Assembly: GCA_023101885.1 (NCBI GenBank)
Contig: JALPQD010000246.1
Span: forward strand, 992,001-1,056,000
Origin: Typhlomys cinereus
Lineage: Eukaryota; Chordata; Mammalia; Rodentia; Platacanthomyidae
DNA: 64,000 nucleotides
Reading direction: 5' to 3'
The notes below the pieces were generated by a model. That model did not search any database. It had not been told where the DNA came from and saw only the letters and a list, made by a program, of their open reading frames with translations. Below are positions 48,115-59,880 of the stretch, piece by piece. The position numbers were made by a program, and so were the translations under genes. Position 1 is the stretch's first letter. Each line of letters opens with the position of its first letter.

Positions 48115-48132
48115 CCCCCCCCCCCCCCCCCC
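48115..48132 (+). repeat. Poly(C) run, 18 nt
   Basis: An unbroken C run inside the SINE body, where the sister copy at 53575-53580 has only five to six C. It is probably a replication-slippage expansion or an assembly-sensitive site. Confidence 0.85.
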
Positions 48133-48935
48133 GCTTCTGCCCGGCGTCTACACGTGGGGTTTAGGATCTGAACTCAGGTTCTTCCGCCTGCAAGGCAGAG
48201 ACTTAACCCCTGAGCCACCGTCTTCAGCCCATGAATCTACTCTTATAATAAGACTCTAATTTAACAGCTTTTTATCTCTGGCCAGGGGGTGACATCCAAT
48301 AGCCATCAGGATGGAGCCAAGGGCATTGCAGGAACAGCAAAACTGAAAAAAACAATCAACAAATCATAATTCAGAACATCAGAGACTCTATATTAACCAC
48401 TTGGAACCAGGCCAGCCTAATCTCTCCCCATCCTGAAGCTCAGGGAAATTTGCAGAAGAGGGGGCTGTAAGATTATAAGAGCACAAGGATGGGGAGGAGT
48501 AATGATATGCAAGATACTCCTCACATGTTAGGGCTGAAGCAATCATAATAGGACTTTGCATGACCTGCACAATGCCAACATATTATTAACCCTTCAAAGT
48601 GTAGCATGGACTGAAGGCACTAGGATCCTTAGAAGCTAGGGATTAACAGCCACAATAGTGTTCCTATACTTAAGGGGAACACAAGAAAGAGTTCTAGGAA
48701 ATGCCACTGAATCCTTATAACTCATCAGAGGAAAGTTTGACATACACATTTAAAGATGCTCCAGGGATGGGGAGGAGGCACTGGAGATAGGGAGGGAGGG
48801 GGAGAGGAAGGGGAAAAGGGGGGAGGGAGCAAGGAGATCATGGGAGGGGTGTAGGGAGGGAAGGGATCGATGTACCTATTAAGTTTGTATGAGTGGAAAT
48901 AAATAAATAAATTATAAAAAAATAGTGGTGGTGGT

Positions 48936-50885
48936 AGCAATAGACAATGGAGGATGCAATGCAAATATTAATTGTTAAAAATTTAAGATTAAATAAAAAT
49001 ATTATTTAAAAATATAGCCATTACTAAATTTTAGAATTTTTTTCTCACAAAAAGAAATATCCATTCCTTATTGTTTCTCCCTTGTACTAGGTCACGAATC
49101 ACCTGTTTATGTGGAGTGCTTGTTCTCAATACTTCCTACAAAAAAAAATCTCATACAGTGCATAGACTACTCTTGCTACATTTCTCATAGCAAAATGTGC
49201 AGTGGGCAACTGATTGCAGCATGAATCTGTATTTCATTAGAATTGTGCTTATATAACAGTTTAGTGAAAGGATATACCACACTTTTCTGCTCGTCAATCA
49301 GCAGGAAGGTGGATTTTATTTGTCTTTGTGCTTAAGAGAAAAAATGATTTATGATGGAATTTTGGAAATAAATTATAAATTTGGAAATATGTTCAGTATT
49401 ATCTTGTATATATGCTCATGTGAAATATGGGGGAAACCTTTTATTTATTTTATGAGCTCTAAACTGCCCTTTTCTAGTCTCAGCAACAATCGTACTGAAG
49501 TTAATTCCTTGTGACCTACTAAAGAACTTACATCATAATATTTGTTTTTGTGATTTAGTGTTTCTAGTAAGCATGGAATAGTATCTCTTTGTCAGTAAAA
49601 TTTAAACCGTTATTATTAGTTTGCTTTTTTGATCTAACTCTTTAAAAGAAAGTAGAGTACTTACCATAACACATTTCAAGTCGAGACGTCCTCAAAATTA
49701 ATGTTTTCTAAGTTGTATCTATGTAGGTTGCATAAAATTTATATGTTAAAAGTTAGCCTCTCACATACACGCAGAGCTAGTTTTTATTTTCTCTTGCATT
49801 GAAGGTTGAGTTTTTATTAAAATTTTACTTTCTTGATTGAGTATTTTGAAATATGGAAGTTATCATTTTGATGATATTAAATTACTTCCGTTTCGCTACT
49901 TATGTTTTAAATTTCATATTTATGAGCCCATGGCACATTAAATGCAATGAGGATAATGAGGATCTGTCTCCATATGACGCTTTACAACTTCATAGTTTTT
50001 GCTATATTTAGTTCAATGAGAGCGACAATCCATTTTTGGTTATTGCTGGAAGACTGTGAGAAAAGACAGCAAAATGTGTTTTCTGGCAAGTAACTAACCA
50101 GATTGCTAATGGTAATGTAAAAAAATTGACTTGAATTAACATCATCTTTTGAGTAAGTTTTTCCATAAATGTAAAAGTTTATTTGGAAAATTCCAGTTGG
50201 GTTCATTGACTTATAAGTTCATTTCTATCTTATTAGTATGTTGTTACCAGAATTTTATATGTTTGAAATCATGAATTATAAATCTTCCAGGCTTATTGTT
50301 TAATAGTATTATATTCATTATTTTTGGTTCATTGAACTTCCACATATATTTCAGTTTTAGTTTAGCAAAGAAAGAACTGAAATTTTTGAAGCTGTTTCAT
50401 TGAGTTCTGTAGCTCAATTGTAAAAATATTCCCATTTAATAGCAGTTTCCAATCAATGAACATGGGATATCTTTTTATGTTATGCTTCTATTTATTTTCA
50501 ATGAAGAATATTAATTGCCACATGCAGTCTTGAAATTTCTTTGTCAAATTTATGATTAAATGCCTAATTTTCTTTTCATGCTAATGTGTTAGAATAGACA
50601 GAAAAAAAAGAAAATTAAGGTAGAAAAGGTTTGTTTTGGTTCACATCATGAAAAAGAAGTCTTGAATGCATAGATTGGGAAATACCTGGTCACACTGCAT
50701 CTGCAGTCAGGTAGCATAGAATGATAACTCTTGGTGCTTGGCTCACCCTTTATTTTCAAAAAATTAAGAAATCTAGTCCAGGAAATTTTGCCATAAAGTT
50801 TTATGGTGTATCTTCCTGTTAATCTTGTCAATATAATCTTATCAGATAATATCTTAGAATTTTTCTTTTCATAACTTTTCCCACA
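48936..50885. other. AT-rich non-coding DNA, nothing recognised
   Basis: No repeat hallmark or coding signal that I can support. Confidence 0.5.
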
Positions 50886-51280
50886 TTTTTATTTTTTTCT
50901 GTTTTTACAAACACATTGAGTATTCATCTCTGCTTCCCTCCCTCCCTCCCCCCTCCCATCCTCTCCTCTTCCTTCATAATTCTCTCGCACATCCTCCCTC
51001 CCTTCCACCTGTATTCTTCTTTGGACCCTGGGGTTCACTCTGGCTTGTCTATTTCTGTGGGGACCTTAGCCTCCATGGCATATCAAGTTACCTCTCTTCA
51101 GGCCACCCCAGTGACATGTGCATTTCCCTTCACTCATCCTGCTTTAGACCCAAAGATTTGCACTGTAAGTTCACATTTTTATGGACATACCAACAGCTAC
51201 CTACAGAGCAGTTTGATGCACTGTCTTCCTCCCTCCAGGTTTATTGGCTATCTTCCCTATTGATTTACTTCCCCCCCTTT
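50886..51280 (-). mobile_element. Possible old L1 3' end
   Basis: 'tttttttctgtttttacaaa' followed by a long pyrimidine tract (TCCCTCCC, about 50935-51010) resembles the plus-strand view of a reverse-oriented L1 tail and 3'UTR. The 3'UTR text itself does not match the young copies. Pyrimidine-rich unique DNA is an alternative. Confidence 0.3.
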
Positions 51281-51755
51281 AAAAAAACACAAAAAAATGG
51301 GTAAGATCCTAAACAGAATTGGATAAGGGTGGTTGGAAAGATAAGAGAGTTTCATTTTCAGCTAGGCTGCTAACCTCTCTCTCCCTTCCTGTGTTCATTA
51401 GGATGCAGACTTCCATGACTACTACATTAATTAGAATGTGTTTGTGAGGATTCCATGGATCTAGGGAAAAGAGGGCAGGATTAACAAGTCAAAACATTCT
51501 AAAGCTTGTGGTGCTTACTGAGATTCAGCTAATGTCCTTGGACCAAAAACTCCAACTTTGCTCAAAACTGGAGGCAATCAAACACTGATAGGATTAAATA
51601 AATCTACAAAGGATGAGACTGTACACAATTCAAGGTTTTCAATGGTTTTTCTGTCTGAACGTAACTTCTAGTAGTGTGTGTGTGGAGGACTTAATGGTGC
51701 CATTTACCTCTTCTACCTGACAATTGTAACAAAGATGCATGGATTGGATGTCTTC

Positions 51756-51801
<46 letters not shown>

Positions 51802-52710
51802 CTAACAGTTGTAGAAGGTAAAAAGTAACACAATACACACTACCTGACTTGCAGCTGCCCATGGATATGTTATATCCTCAAACATTTGAGAGATTAAAAA
51901 TAAAGAACTGCTTGGCTTCACCTTCCATTGATGGGATTACAAGGACATGACACCAACTTTTTATTTCTATTTCTCTCTCTATTTTGGGGGCGAAGAGAGT
52001 AGTTTTTGAAGGCTGACTTCAGGTTGAGGACACTGTGTAGCATTTACTGTTACTGTTTTCATGGACAACATGAGCAGATAAATAAATAAATAAATTTAAA
52101 AAATAAATAAACTGTCTCCACTCTTCCTGATATGCTATTTTTCCTATTCTTTCATTAGATAGCATAATTTATGTTAATAGTACTAAAATAAATTTTAAGG
52201 AAGTTGCATAAATGAATTATCTCTGATTCGATGCCTAGTGGGACAATTTCTCAGCCATTGAAAATTTGACAACAATGTATTGAATATTTTGAAAAACATT
52301 AAAAGCAAAGAAATACAAAGAAAAAAGTATAACTTTTTTCATTTTTGATGCATTTTATTTCTTAGAAATCAATAGGTTCATTTAAAATTTCAGTAGCTCC
52401 ATACTGTGAACTTAAGTTATTTGAAGCTTTATGCCACTTTTTGGATAAGAAAATGAAGGTGACCAAATATACAATAAAATTGTCCTATGAGTAAATCTTC
52501 TAAACAAACATGCTAATTGGTTGTGCCTTTCATCTCTTGATTGTTTTGCCATTATTGTTGATATATTTGTTATTTTATTTTAAGAAAATGAAATTTTGCT
52601 GTATTCTTAATTACTAGAAAATCTCAGAATGATTTTTTAAGATAAAGTGTTACTTGCTACTTCTCAGAAATTAAATCTCAAAATTTTTATCACCAAATAT
52701 ATAAATTACT
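51281..52710. other. Non-coding DNA; (CA)n at 51760-51799 and AAAT repeats near 52080
   Basis: No gene or interspersed repeat recognised apart from the simple repeats. Confidence 0.5.
51760..51799 (+). repeat. (CA)n microsatellite
   Basis: Pure CA/AC array of about 20 units. Confidence 0.95.
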
Positions 52711-52866
52711 TTGATAAAATGTAGTGTTTAGTTTCATAAGGTTTAGTGGTTAGCCAGAATTTAATTTGAATACGATGATTTTGAGAATTTAGTTTGATAA
52801 AGTGTAGTGTTTAGTTTCATAAGGTTTGCTGGTTAGCCAGAATTCAGTTTGAATGTGATGATTTTG
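52711..52866 (+). repeat. Two-copy tandem duplication, 83-bp period
   Basis: 'ttgataaa(a/g)tgtagtg' starts at 52711 and again at 52794. The following 'tttagtttcataaggttt' and 'ggttagccagaatt' recur in register to about 52866, with a handful of substitutions. It is a local tandem duplication in otherwise unique AT-rich DNA. Confidence 0.85.
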
Positions 52867-52977
52867 TGTATTTTTAAATTTTGGAAATTAAATGGGAAAT
52901 TCTTTGCAATCATACTTTGTGATATTTGATGTGATTTTAATTTTTCTGAATTATTTATTTATTTACTTATTTATTTA

Positions 52978-52978
<1 letters not shown>

Positions 52979-53035
<57 letters not shown>

Positions 53036-53057
53036 CAAAGAGAGAGAGAGAGAGAGA
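52979..53057 (+). repeat. (TG)n-(GA)n compound microsatellite
   Basis: TG units switch abruptly to GA units near 53008. The array forms the 3' end of the adjacent minus-strand SINE and is preceded by TTTA repeats. Confidence 0.95.
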
Positions 53058-53364
53058 ACACTGTGTGTCCCTGTGGAGGATCAAGGATCACTTTGATAAA
53101 CATCCTGGATTGCTTCTCCCTCCTTTTAGTTTCACTCTGCGATTTCCCAGCTTCACACACCAGGACAGAAGTAGAGGCTACTGCCTTTTCTTTTTCTATT
53201 TTCAATTACTTAATCAGTCAATCAGTCAATCAATCAATCAATTGGTTTATTTATTTTTGACTGATGCCTTTTCTGCCTGGTGTTTTTACGTTACCTGGGA
53301 TCCAAACTCAGGACATTCTGCTTGATATTAGGAGTATTAAGCCCTGATCCATCTTTCCAGCCCT
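53058..53364 (-). mobile_element. Older tRNA-headed SINE, minus strand
   Basis: The minus-strand head 'gggctggaaagatggatcag', 'cctgagtttggatcccag' (B-box-like) and 'aaaacaccaggcagaaaa' are followed by a (TGAT)n expansion. Then comes 'gaagcaatccaggatg', also found in 7887-8177 and 59655-59880. This body belongs to an older subfamily than the SINE immediately downstream. Confidence 0.7.
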
Positions 53365-53395
53365 TTCATTATATTTTTAAAACTTCCAAATTCTT

Positions 53396-53677
53396 TTTTT
53401 TTAATTTTTTTTATTATTATTTATTCAACTGTGTGTATGTGCGCGCGCGTGTCTGTGTGTGTGTGTATGTGTGTGTAGAACCACGGACGAATTCGCGAAC
53501 CACCATGGACGCCTCCACCTCCTTCTGCCCCGGGATTCACAGGCTCCGCCCTACCAGGACCAGAAGCACAGGCCGCCCCCGCTTCCGCCTGGCGTCTATA
53601 CGTGGGATCTGGGATCCGAACTCGGGACCTTCCGCCTGCAAGGCAGAGGCTTAACCCCTGAGCCACCTCTCCAGCCC
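53396..53677 (-). mobile_element. Young tRNA-headed SINE with (CA)n tail
   Basis: A perfect 17-bp duplication 'aaaacttccaaattctt' (53379-53395 and 53678-53694) sets the ends. The minus-strand head is 'gggctggagaggtggctcag' with an A-box-like region over 53653-53665. The B-box-like element is 'ggtcccgagttcggatccc' (53611-53629). The GC-rich body contains 'cgcgaattcgtccgtggttc', then (CA)n with CG variants and an AATAATAAAA tail. CpGs are well preserved compared with other copies, which suggests recent insertion. Confidence 0.93.
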
Positions 53678-53694
53678 AAAACTTCCAAATTCTT

Positions 53695-54563
53695 AATCCA
53701 GATTTTCCATATCTATTGAATTGACATCTAAGTTCAATGTCCAAATAAGCGTAATGTATATTACCTTCCAATTTTCATGAAGTCAACCTGCAATCTATCA
53801 TCTATTTTTCTGTAATATCTATCAATCTATAATCTCTCTATCATCTCTCAAGTGCAGATTAATGCAAATTATTTACTACTATCTCCAAAAGCCTTCAAAA
53901 ATCATTACTCTAAATGTATTCAAGTTATTTACTTTAGTACCATCATTTTACATCTTCCAAAAAAGCAATCTTCGATTTACAATCACAGATCTTGTCCACA
54001 TTTGAAATATTGTGTCAAATATTACATTTTTATATATCAAATTTTAATTCAATATTTTATTCATATTATTTGCTACAGTATATGCTCCTGAAACTTAAAA
54101 ACTGTAATTATATATCTTTGTATTCCTATAAACTGGGTCATAAAGAGATTTAAAATTCTAATTTTTTTACTGAACTAGCTCCAAAGAATTTTATGTCCAC
54201 ATTCCTAAAATTTCATTTTATATTGTCACTTTTCCATGAGCTCCTTCACTAAATAAATTTCAAATTCATCAAAATCTATTTATATCACTAAGTTAATAAT
54301 ACATAGCAAAAAATACATAAGTTTTGGGAATTTCTGAATGTAGTACCTAGGTGTTTGCATCTTATATTTATTATAAATTCCTCCTACCTTCTTCCTTGGG
54401 TTATAGATAACTTACATTTCTCAACCTAAAACAAAAATATCAAGTAAGTGTAGTATAGAAGAAAGTAGATTTCATCAGGATCCAATATTTATATAAACAT
54501 TCTGCTACTACAGATGAAGTTTTATTTAAGTGTAATAAAGCAAGGCCGTAATGTGGACAATTA
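53695..54563. other. AT-rich non-coding DNA, nothing recognised
   Basis: No repeat or coding signal that I can support. Confidence 0.5.
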
Positions 54564-54709
54564 TCTTAAGTAAGGCAGAGATAGAGTCCAAATGAATAAA
54601 TTTTATGGAATAAATGTACCATCCATGAGACCTCAGAAAATAATTATCACTTAAGAAAACAAGCAAATAGGGTAAAAGTCATACATTTAAAAATGTTCTG
54701 TCTATATGA
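54564..54709 (+). repeat. Duplicated block, copy 1 (146 bp)
   Basis: Matches 56510-56649 from 'tcttaagtaaggcagagata' to 'aaaaatgttctgtct'. There are few substitutions and one 6-bp length difference in 'ttttatg(...)'. The flanks of the two copies do not match. Confidence 0.85.
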
Positions 54710-55084
54710 GAATAACAAGTATAAAGTGATGATTTCATGGAAATATAAAGAATCTTCACATATGTCTGGGCTTAGTAAAGTTTCCATTTGAAAACAAAGG
54801 GAAATGTTTATCTTGAGACATTGATATTGATTGTCTTTCTAAATGCAGAGAACTATGTTTTCTTGACAATGGATCAAAGAGGCTAATGCTGTGTTCTGTG
54901 AATTTTTACTAAATATCAATACCAGGCTTTCAGTGAGGTAGCTAACCTGCCAGAATACAGACATATTGCAGATGGCAATTTTGCTGAGATGGCAAGAGTA
55001 ATTTATAAGAAAAAGACACACAGTTATTCACAAAGAGGATATGCATATTGATTGAAGAACTGATTTATACTTTTAAATGTCATA
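54710..55084. other. Non-coding DNA, nothing recognised
   Basis: AT-rich sequence after the duplicated block. Confidence 0.5.
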
Positions 55085-55480
55085 ATTTTTTATTTTTTTC
55101 CTAGTTTTACAAGCATACAAAACAACTTTCCCTACCCTTTCCTGTCCTCACTTCCTCTTCTTTTTCCTCCCACCTTCTCTCCCTTCATCATTCCATTTCA
55201 GTCTCTCACACCCTCTTGTCCATTACTTTTGTGTGTCCCAAGGCTCCCCTTTGACTGTTTGATCTGGTAGGAACTCAGACCTCTGTGAAAGATCAAGTAG
55301 CCCTTCCTTGGGTAGATACACTGATGGGGCACGACCCTTCATGTCTAGCTCTTGCCCTGAAGTTCCCACTGCAGGTAATTATTTCCCTTGAAAACCTCTC
55401 ATAGCTTCTTATGAAAGGAAGTAAACATCTCTGGACTACACAGTTTTCTTTTCTTAACTTTCTTTAGTTGTTTTCAGAAA
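55085..55480 (-). mobile_element. Possible old L1 3' end
   Basis: 'tttttatttttttcctagtt' then 'ttacaagcatacaaaac' and a C/T-rich tract resemble the tail and 3'UTR entry of a reverse-oriented old L1. This is weak, by layout only. Confidence 0.3.
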
Positions 55481-55904
55481 TGATCTAGATATCTATATTA
55501 ACAAAAACAAAAACTATCATCTAGCACTCAGTTTCATTCTTACTATTTTTAGAGTTCAAAAGGAGTTTAAGGAACCATAATTTTTTGATATGTTCCACAC
55601 TGGTAAATATAACAATCACTCTAATCTCAGTAAATGTACTACTTTGGTTTGAGGCAGAGTTGAAGTTTGTTCAGTGATTGTAATTCAGATTTTTTTTTCA
55701 TTTTTTAAAAGGAAGTAACTCAGGAACAAAAAAAATACTCATGAAAGAGTTTGTGTGTGAGCTTCTCTAAAAAGAGAAACCATTATTTCTATATAAGATC
55801 TGTTTTCTCTACAATTCCAGGATTCATTTTAATTTTCTGTAAATGTATGATTCCTTGTTGTCACTTTAGGTAGCATATAAAACACTTCATTCATTCACTC
55901 ATCA

Positions 55905-56508
55905 TCTTTTTTTAATACATTTTTTATTATTATTTCAGCTCATACAAACTTAATAGGTACACCATTTCCCTCCCTCCCTCCTCCTCCCCCCCCGAACCCC
56001 TTGCTCCCCCTCCCCTCACCCCTCCAGCCCCATCCCCCGTGCCTCCGGCCCCGATTCCCAGAGTCCTTTCTTGTGCATGCCTGACTCCCCTCTGGACCCT
56101 CCTCTCCGATGATGATGTACAAGGACCCAGTGGCATTTCCCTGAACCCTTTCCCGTGTTCCGCTTAAACATAGGAACACTGCTGTGGCTGCCAATCCCTT
56201 GCCTCCAAGGATCTTGGTGCCTTTAGCAGATGCTAGACTTTGTGAGGTCAATAGTTTGTGTTGGACATTGCGCAGGGCATGCAAAGTCCAACTATGATTG
56301 CTTCGGCCCTAACTTGTGTGGAGTATCTTGCAAATCATTGCTCCTCCCATCCTTTTGCTCTTACACTCTTACCGCCCCCTCTTCCGCAAATGTCCCTGAC
56401 TTCAGGATGGGGAGAGATTAGTCTGGCCTAGTTCTAGGTGGTTGATATAGAGTCTCTGAAGTTCTGGATAGTGGTTCGTTGATTTTCTTTTGCAGTTTTG
56501 TTGCTCCT
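55905..56508 (-). mobile_element. 5'-truncated L1 3'UTR, minus strand
   Basis: The plus strand shows 'agctcatacaaacttaatag', a C-rich tract (about 55965-56050) and the 3'UTR phrases shared with 40930-41480. It ends at 56508 ('ttttgttgctcctg'). Its 5' junction abuts copy 2 of the duplicated block rather than a target-site duplication. Confidence 0.9.
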
Positions 56509-56509
56509 G

Positions 56510-56649
56510 TCTTAAGTAAGGCAGAGATAGAGACCAAATGAATAAATTTTATGTGATACTATCAATGAGACCTCAGAAAATAATTATCATTTAAGAAAGC
56601 AAGCAAACAGGGTAAAAGTCATACATTTAAAAATGTTCTGTCTTTATGA
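56510..56649 (+). repeat. Duplicated block, copy 2 (140 bp), at L1 5' junction
   Basis: Second copy of 54564-54709, same strand, about 1.95 kb downstream. It begins exactly where the truncated L1 ends, which suggests the two were created together during repair of the L1 5' junction, or that the block was a recombination substrate. Confidence 0.85.
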
Positions 56650-56944
56650 AAATTGAAATTAAGGGACAGCAGTTCTTTTCATAAACTTGTGGGCATTACA
56701 GGACACCTGCCTAAACACCATGATTCCTTTCATATAGGATTCTATGGGTTTCACGTGGGATTTCTCAAAAGATGGAATTTACAAGTTTTGATGATTAGAA
56801 GTAAGTAAAAATATATGACCTGCTTTGTTTACTTTTATGCAAAGTATTTTTCAAATTGCTCAAAAATGATACCTAATGAATAATAATGAGATGTACTTCT
56901 GTTATACATGTTATTAGAATCCATTCTTTGAGAAAATTTACCTA
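56650..56944. other. Non-coding DNA, nothing recognised
   Basis: AT-rich sequence. Confidence 0.5.
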
Positions 56945-56981
56945 ATGCATGCATGCATGTGTGTGTGTGTGTGCGTGTATG

Positions 56982-57026
<45 letters not shown>
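56945..57026 (+). repeat. (TG)n microsatellite with TGCA variants
   Basis: GCAT repeats grade into a long, nearly pure TG array. Confidence 0.95.
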
Positions 57027-57027
<1 letters not shown>

Positions 57028-57544
57028 ACATCCAACTGCTCATTAGAACTGTTGGGCAAGCCAGCTCTTCAGGCTGACAGGAGCATCTCCCTGCATGAAC
57101 AGAGGAACTGCATTCTTTATTCATTTGAAAATTAATTTCTCACCTGGAGAACAAGAAAAATGTTTGTGTCCTAAGTGTGTGTCTCAGAATAAGAAATAAC
57201 AACATTTTGAAACCAGTTATGTTTTAAAACTATAGTAATCCATTCTAACTTGGTTGATCGGCATTGGGAAATCTTAGCTCTTACAATTATACTAGTTTAT
57301 CAGTTTTGTTTTGATTATAATTAGGTATAAGCATACACTATGGAAATCATGTTACCTAATATATTCAAGAGTTATTAGCAAGTGGAGAATGTTATATCCT
57401 AATTATTAGTTCATTTAGGTATCTACCTTACTTAAGTTACCAATTTTAGATTTCTATAAATTATATTGCTATTAGCATTCAAGAGTTCACTTGCTTCTTT
57501 TAGTCCACTTGGATTTTGTATGCATAAATAAACATTTGGGTCAA

Positions 57545-57795
57545 GGATATGGCTTAGGGGTTAAAACAAGGAAAGGATCAGAATTCAGATACTCAGATCC
57601 CATGTAAATAATGTCAGGTGAATATGGCCTCCACCTGTAATGAAGGCGGAGCCTGGAAAACCACAGGGCAAAGGAATTAGGAGGTAAAACAATCAAGGAT
57701 AACTCCTGATGTCATCTTTGGGCCTCAACAGACACACACACTCAAGTGTCTTCCTGGACACACATGGGCACATCCATATACACACATGCACAAAA
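57545..57795 (+). mobile_element. Old tRNA-headed SINE
   Basis: The head 'aaggatatggcttaggggtt', the central 'cagatcccatgtaaataatg' and 'caatcaaggataactcctga' then 'tgtcatctttgggcctc' match the body of 7887-8177. It ends with a CA-rich region and 'gcacaaaaaatg'. It is diverged, with no clear flanking duplication. Confidence 0.65.
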
Positions 57796-57799
57796 AATG

Positions 57800-59650
57800 A
57801 ACCTTTTAGAGTTAATATTTATCTATCAAGTATTAGTGAGCTTGAGTGGATATTTGAAAGTGGTTAAATGGTAATTAATACAGTACAAGCCTTATTCTAA
57901 TTGAAAAAATATGTCATATTTTGTCTTGTGAACACTAGACCATTCTTGATATTTAATGACAGATATAAGTAGTTCTGTCTGTACTCCTTCATTGAATATT
58001 TGTACCTGAATAATCAACATATTTTAACTGCAATGTTTTTAGACCATATTACACATTCATTAGAATTGTGGTACTTGTCCTTTACATGGAGGAGTCAATA
58101 TTATAAATTACTCTGATGAATAAGACAACAGGATTATATAAAATTTTTCAAGGCATTAGTAGGTAAGATTCAGTAGTACATTATGCATCCACATAAGAAA
58201 ACAGTTCAGAGCATTTTGTTATTGACTGGGAATTAGAAAGCTTTTCTACGAAGCCCTTTAAGGAACAATTCTAAAAATAGGCTGGTAGGAATTCTCATTT
58301 TAATCCTAAAGGAAGCCTAAAATTACTATAGTCACACAATTTTGATTGTTAAACTATCTTGAGTTAATAGACAAAATTTCCTTATTTATCAAGAACTGAA
58401 GAATTTATTTTTCACATATAACTTTGCTATGAAAACTCCTGCTTTATCAAAAAAAATACAGTTCACCTTTGAATCATTAGCATGTCTTTTCTACTTTTTG
58501 TTTCCTTTTTTCCTTACCCACCTACCATTAATTCAGGTTCCTCTCTAATTGTGTGTGTATACACTCACACACACATACAAAGACATGCTCACATATGCAC
58601 ACCCTCACAAATACAAACACACTTAAACCCACACTCACACATACAACAGGATTCGCACAAATGGCGGAAACAGATAAAAAAAACTGTGACAACCTGTAAA
58701 GGAAATTATATATGCCTCAAGGGAGGACTGCAACTTCCAACTGCTTCTATGACAATCACACTATTTTGTTAGCGAGGTAATATGGGCTATTAAATGAAGG
58801 TTTACTCAGCACAAGTCATTGTTGGTTCCTTTGTGTTACTTTAGCATTGAAATGAAACAAAAAATATGTGAGAAGGAATCCCGCTGCCCTTGGAATATGA
58901 TGAAATTTTAACCATCCAGCATATAAAATTTGGCATTTTTAAGATATTTCACAGTAAGTTGTCCCCATGAATTAGAAATTGTGCCCATGAGGTCGACTTT
59001 GGCAAGAAGAATAGTCATTATGCTGCATTGAACAACCACAGATAATTCTCTGTGGTAGATTCTAGAGTTTCAGCTATGATGTTTATGATTCCACTAATAA
59101 CTCAGCCTTAAAGTATCCTGTTGCCATTGTATTTTCATCTTACTTTGTAGGTGTATGGGGTTCATGCATGGGTTTATATATATTTGCACATGTGTGGGCA
59201 CACTAGTGTGAATAGGGATAGATACTCATATATGCATGCTTTTGGAGGACTGAAGTTCATCTTCAATCTTTTCAATCATTTTTTCAGTTTAATGGTTTTG
59301 AGACTAGATATACAGTTATATCCAGAGCTTGACAATAGAACGAAAGTAGTTAAAGAAATTGTTGGATTTCCAGGCTCCATATTCTAAAGCTGGAATTACA
59401 TGCTGGTTGGCTGTCCCAACGGACTTGCATTTTCTATATTATCAGGAACTCTGAAATCCTCCCAAACTTCTGTTGGCATGGCAAGTTCATTTTAGTTCAT
59501 CTGAATTGCTTTGATCATAACTTTTAAATCGTGTCTGCATTTCTGCCCCTCCTAAAGAGTGCCAGATATATAAGCCAGTGTTAATATGTTAAAACATGGA
59601 GAGCTGTGTATTGTGATCAACTGATTAATATAAAAGCATATCTCTAGATT
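57800..59650. other. Non-coding DNA; CA-rich patch at 58555-58650
   Basis: No coding or classifiable repeat sequence apart from the interrupted CA-rich patch. Confidence 0.5.
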
Positions 59651-59654
59651 AAAT

Positions 59655-59880
59655 TTTTATGGATTGAAGACATGGCTCAGGGACTAAAACTGACCCCCCA
59701 TAAGCATAATTTCCAGTGTTTGAATTCAAGGTCCCATGTAAAAATGCCAGACATAAATGGCAGAAGCCTGCAATTCCAGAGCAAAGCAAAATGGTGGTAG
59801 AAGCAATTCAGGATGTGGTACGTCACAGGGACACACGGTGTCCTCTGATACACATATATACACACATGCAAAATAAATAA
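59655..59880 (+). mobile_element. Old tRNA-headed SINE
   Basis: The head 'ggattgaagacatggctcag', then 'catgtaaaaatgccagacat', 'gaagcaattcaggatgtg' and 'acagggacacacggtgtcct' share the layout of the older SINE subfamily. It ends in an ATAAATAAAA tail. No duplication was identified. Confidence 0.65.

Larger units (their letters stand above)
47929..48231 (-). mobile_element. Young tRNA-headed SINE with (CA)n tail
   Basis: A perfect 13-bp duplication 'tgaatctactctt' (47916-47928 and 48232-48244) fixes the ends. The minus-strand head reads 'gggctgaagacggtggctca' and the B-box-like segment 'cctgagttcagatcc' follows. The body includes an expanded G run on the minus strand (18 C on plus, 48115-48132). 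The tail is (CA)n then AAT/AAA. It shares its layout with 9955-10239 and 53396-53677. Confidence 0.92.
47807..48920 (+). mobile_element. 5'-truncated L1 3'UTR split by a SINE
   Basis: A perfect 15-bp duplication 'aatagtggtggtggt' flanks it (47792-47806 and 48921-48935). It starts within the 3'UTR ('gagggcatagagtctgg') and ends with an A-rich tail at 48900-48920. The G-rich tract is at about 48760-48870. A SINE (47929-48231) inserted within it, so the order is L1 first, SINE later. Confidence 0.93.

Noticed and set aside
53611..53665. Possible tRNA gene (A and B boxes)
   Set aside because: The boxes belong to the tRNA-derived head of a SINE flanked by a 17-bp target duplication. No cloverleaf with anticodon arm is evident.
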